Origin: JACRDV01 sp024860865 [NCBI: Methanobacteriota archaeon]
GTDB taxonomy: Archaea > JACRDV01
Assembly (NCBI GenBank): GCA_024860865.1
Contig: JACRDV010000088.1
Span: 1-16,968 of the forward strand
DNA: 16,968 bases
Direction: 5' to 3'
The translations under genes were made by a program, and so were the position numbers. Below, one piece after another: positions 14,916 to 16,968 of the stretch. The number at the start of each line of letters is the position of its first letter. The stretch's first letter is position 1. The notes beneath the pieces are model-generated. The model saw nothing but the letters and a program-made list of their open reading frames with translations, ran no database searches and was not told the origin of the DNA.

Positions 14916-15182
14916 ATGGAGAAAACGAGCAAAATCCTATTAGAAAAAGAATTAAAGTTTTTCGAATCCAAGAAGGCAGAGTGGTTACAGAAATACAAGG
15001 ATAAATTTGCCCTCATCAAAGAGGAAGAACTTATCGATGTGTTCGATACCTTTGGAGATGCATATAAGGAAGGAGTAAAGAGGTACGGAAACCAGCCCTT
15101 TTTTATTAAGAAGATAAGTGAGGAAGAACGGATTGAAACATTTCCCGCACTCACGCTAGGGATTATTCATGCCAATCTATGA
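14916..15182 (+). CDS. Uncharacterised 88-residue protein paired with a retropepsin-like gene
   Basis: I do not recognise the family. The product is small, charged and probably all-alpha at its N-terminus (KTSKILLEKELKFFESKKAE followed by WLQKYKDKFALIKEEE, a likely coiled coil or helical hairpin). Next come VFDTFGDAYKEGVKRYGN and a C-terminal QPFFIKKISEEERIETFPA. There are no Cys, membrane segments or signal peptide. ATG 14916 has GAGGG 6 nt upstream (14905-14909); an in-frame TTG at 14910 would be too close to it. Its last 14 nt overlap the start of the aspartyl protease gene, so the two are translationally coupled and probably work together, for instance as protease and partner or substrate. 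It lies in an island beside insertion-sequence debris, which suggests transfer. Confidence 0.75.
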   Translation: MEKTSKILLEKELKFFESKKAEWLQKYKDKFALIKEEELIDVFDTFGDAYKEGVKRYGNQPFFIKKISEEERIETFPALTLGIIHANL

Positions 15183-15602
15183 AATCCGGTCATCTTCAGA
15201 TATTCTCAAAAGTGCAGGAGCGATCTTGCCAAATATCGAAATCTCCCTACCTCAAATACTTGTGGACGAGTTAACCAAAAAAGGAATGCCAACACCCAAA
15301 CCTATTGCCGGGAATGTGCTCATAGACACTGGGGCCTCGGCCAGTGTGGTTGATTTGTCTGTTATTTCCAGCCTCCAGATAAGCCCTGTTGGAGTTGCAA
15401 CGGTACTAACAACTGCTGGACCCGTTCAACAGAATTTATTTCCAATGAGGTTTGTGCTTCCAGGACTCGTTATCGATGTCAGCGCTGTACTTGGCGCTGA
15501 TTTGAGGCCTTTCGGCATTGTTAGCCTCTTTGGCCAGATATTCTTAGTTTATTTTTAATGATTTATCATGGCCGTGCTGGAATGATAACTTTAGCATTCT
15601 AG
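15169..15602 (+). pseudogene. Retropepsin-like aspartyl protease, frameshifted at the GRD motif
   Basis: This is a clan AA protease-like domain that would act as a dimer. The active-site triplet is in NVLIDTGASASVVDLSV (Asp-Thr-Gly-Ala-Ser, about residues 53-57). The hydrophobic flap and strand region and GADLRPFGIVSLFG follow. The annotated frame then reads QIFLVYF and stops at 15558. Families of this type continue with GRDIL and a strand ending in a G..G element. Inserting one base after 15535 (CA to CGA) gives exactly GRDILSLFLMIY, then HGRAGMITLAF and a TAG at 15600-15602. The gene is therefore broken by a single-base deletion, or the read has an error there. The intact product would be about 144 residues. 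The start ATG overlaps the upstream gene by 14 nt. Substrate unknown. Confidence 0.8.
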
Positions 15603-15663
15603 CTGACCGAAATTTTGTTGAAATTAACCTTCAGGGTTCATCAAATTTATAGTTAAATTATCG

Positions 15664-16716
15664 TTAAATAAGTTTATTTTCAAGATTTATTCCTTTAACT
15701 GAAATTTCACCAAACTCCCCTTTCTCACCTTTTATTTCAAACTTTACAGGCAATATTTTCTCTATGACACCAATATTTGTTAAGCAGTGCTCGGTTATTT
15801 TTTCCACAGTTACTTTTGATTCTGAATCACAAAGGGAAAGAAAAACCAAAATCTGATCAGCCATGTATTTGTCTAAAGCAGCTCCAGATTTTATGCTGTT
15901 GATTAGCTCTAAGGCAGCTTCTTCTGCAACTTTCTCTGCAGGCTTTCCTTTCTTACCAATGTTATCAGAACCAAGTACTGTATTCTCACATTCTGCCCAT
16001 AGTGTTATCGACGTACCCGGGGACATTGTGTTGACAGTTTGATATGGGATATCTACCTCTAGAAAGTTACGATCAATAAAAAATTTTTTAGCAGCATTAG
16101 CTTGTCTAACTGCCACATGCTCGGGCAATGATCCAGCAATAGAAATTCCTTTGATTGATTTAACTTCTCCAGGTTCGGTTAATTGAATCGAGTTTAATTT
16201 TTTAACAGGATAAACAGTAATTTCTACTAATGCCCCACCCTTGGGATAAAATCCCTCTTTAATTATTTTAATTTCAGCATTATATCCTATTTTTTTAACA
16301 ATCGGTAAAAACACATTCTGAGTATATTGTACCGGGGGGCTCCATGTGGAAGCAGTAGATCCGCCTTTAATTTTTATTTTAACAATATCATTAGCATATG
16401 CGCTAGCAACTTGCAGGCTTTGATATAAAAGACCAATACTTCCAGCTGTTGGTAATTCGATGTTCAATTCTCTTGCTTTAAGTTTTTCTGGAATGAATTC
16501 TATTTCTGTTGAGCCTAATTTTGCACCTTTCACTTCTGCATCACATAATTGAGCTACTGCTAATACTCCCTCTAGATGCTGACTTTTCAAGCCAGCTCCG
16601 CCGGCCCTTGCACCGCGAATATTTATAAATTTAATAGGCTTACCAGTAATTGCAGATAGGCCAAGGCTGGAACGAAGTAATTGGCCACCAGCAGTTTTCC
16701 CATCTATAATAACCAT
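15664..16716 (-). CDS. rtcA: RNA 3'-terminal phosphate cyclase
   Basis: RtcA converts RNA 3'-phosphate ends to 2',3'-cyclic phosphates using ATP through an enzyme-His-AMP intermediate. The 350-residue protein (from the ATG) matches the family along its length: DGKTAGGQLLRSSLGLSAIT near the N-terminus, SQHLEGV, TAGSIGLLYQSL, GGSTASTWSPPVQY, EGFYPKGGALVEIT, MADQILVFLSL and EHCLTNIGVIEKILPVKF. His310 in EHCLTN aligns with the AMP-accepting histidine of E. coli RtcA (SCHLLTN). Odd: the first loop is DGKTAGGQ where the family has DGxxGEGGGQ, so it is shorter and lacks the Glu. ATG 16716 is preceded by GGTGAT (16726-16721); an in-frame TTG at 16728 is less likely. It is divergent from the MGMT-like gene. 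No rtcB is visible. Confidence 0.9.
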   Translation of the reverse strand: MVIIDGKTAGGQLLRSSLGLSAITGKPIKFINIRGARAGGAGLKSQHLEGVLAVAQLCDAEVKGAKLGSTEIEFIPEKLKARELNIELPTAGSIGLLYQSLQVASAYANDIVKIKIKGGSTASTWSPPVQYTQNVFLPIVKKIGYNAEIKIIKEGFYPKGGALVEITVYPVKKLNSIQLTEPGEVKSIKGISIAGSLPEHVAVRQANAAKKFFIDRNFLEVDIPYQTVNTMSPGTSITLWAECENTVLGSDNIGKKGKPAEKVAEEAALELINSIKSGAALDKYMADQILVFLSLCDSESKVTVEKITEHCLTNIGVIEKILPVKFEIKGEKGEFGEISVKGINLENKLI

Positions 16717-16728
16717 AAGAATCACCAA

Positions 16729-16807
16729 AACATTTCGTTCTAACTAAGACTTCGATAATAATACTAGAAAAACCAATGATATATGTTTAACATAAAATTG
16801 GCATTCT
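16729..16807. promoter_or_regulatory. Divergent rtcA / MGMT-like promoter region
   Basis: This 79-nt AT-rich spacer lies between divergent starts. TATATGTTTAACATAAAA (16780-16797) is TATA-like, and the MGMT-like ATG at 16808 has no clear ribosome site, so that transcript may be nearly leaderless. Element positions are inferred. Confidence 0.3.
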
Positions 16808-16968
16808 ATGAAAAATATTAAAGAGAGAGTTTTAGAATTAACTAAGAAAATCCCCAAAGGAAAAGTCACGACTTACGGAGAGCTTGCTATCGCTATAGGA
16901 AAGCCTAAAGCATATAGATTAATTGGAAAAATTTTGAGCTCTAATCCCTGCCCCAATTCAATTCCTTG
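16808..16968 (+). CDS. MGMT-family DNA alkyltransferase or alkyltransferase-like protein, N-terminal part
   Basis: The 53 visible residues start MKNIKERVLELTKKIPKGKV and continue TTYGELAIAIGKPKAYRLIG and KILSSNPCPNSIP. This is the DNA-binding domain of O6-alkylguanine-DNA alkyltransferases: IPxGKVTTYGE, G.P.AyRliG, and N...NSIP leading into the active-site PCHRV. The window ends on TG, compatible with the Cys codon of PCHR but not proof of it, so whether it is an active methyltransferase (Cys) or an Atl-type protein (Trp, TGG) is undecided. The protein starts directly at the domain with no N-terminal ribonuclease-like half, as in compact archaeal and Atl forms. It would repair or flag alkylated guanine. 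Confidence 0.85.
   Translation, partial: MKNIKERVLELTKKIPKGKVTTYGELAIAIGKPKAYRLIGKILSSNPCPNSIP

Noticed and set aside
1-16968. CRISPR arrays, tRNA, rRNA, prophage genes or integration sites
   Set aside because: No regularly spaced repeats, tRNA cloverleaf or T-loop pattern, rRNA motifs, integrase or phage genes were found on either strand by reading.

Overview
The window reads as a moderately AT-rich archaeal chromosome segment. Archaeal markers are a membrane-anchored LonB protease with two membrane segments between Walker A and Walker B, a UPF0248/MJ1316-domain protein, a winged-helix plus twin-CBS protein of the MJ1232 type, standalone HisE, TATA-like promoters, and GGTG/GAGG Shine-Dalgarno sites. 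I cannot fix the lineage from sequence alone. No rRNA, tRNA or CRISPR array was seen.

Layout. 1-311 (-) is the start of PRPP synthetase (prs), divergent from lonB (556-3744, +). lonB carries a 429-residue intein with an apparently intact LAGLIDADG endonuclease at the conserved DPFQ/SGGL site. A T-rich terminator separates it from the translationally coupled tldD-tldE protease pair (3866-6555). A spacer and a standalone radical SAM enzyme (6785-7876) follow. Converging on that enzyme is a minus-strand cell-envelope or lipid operon: a GT28/MurG-like glycosyltransferase, a PAP2 phosphatase, and a frame-broken small membrane protein (9916 to 7900).

Divergent from the glycosyltransferase is a tight plus-strand cluster (10051-13574): Yip1-family membrane protein, SppA-type signal peptide peptidase, metallo-beta-lactamase-fold hydrolase, UPF0248, CBS-ParB/SerK-like protein, and HisE. 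Its last stop codon abuts the stop of the convergent HTH-CBS regulator (14459-13575, -).

14500-15660 is an accessory island. It holds the C-terminal relic of a TnpB (IS200/IS605 OrfB) gene with three consecutive hairpins, then an overlapping pair of an unknown 88-residue protein and a retropepsin-like aspartyl protease. The protease is frameshifted exactly at its GRD motif. The window ends with rtcA (RNA 3'-phosphate cyclase, -) and, divergent from it, the start of an MGMT-family DNA-repair or alkyltransferase-like gene.

Common themes are membrane and cytosolic proteolysis (LonB, TldD/E, SppA, retropepsin), envelope lipid or glycan handling, RNA-end chemistry (RtcA, MJ1316 domain) and CBS-sensed regulation. 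The best candidates for undescribed biology are the 88-aa/retropepsin pair, the structured TnpB 3' relic fused to the promoter of the HTH-CBS gene, and the CBS-ParB protein as a possible adenylate-regulated free-serine kinase.
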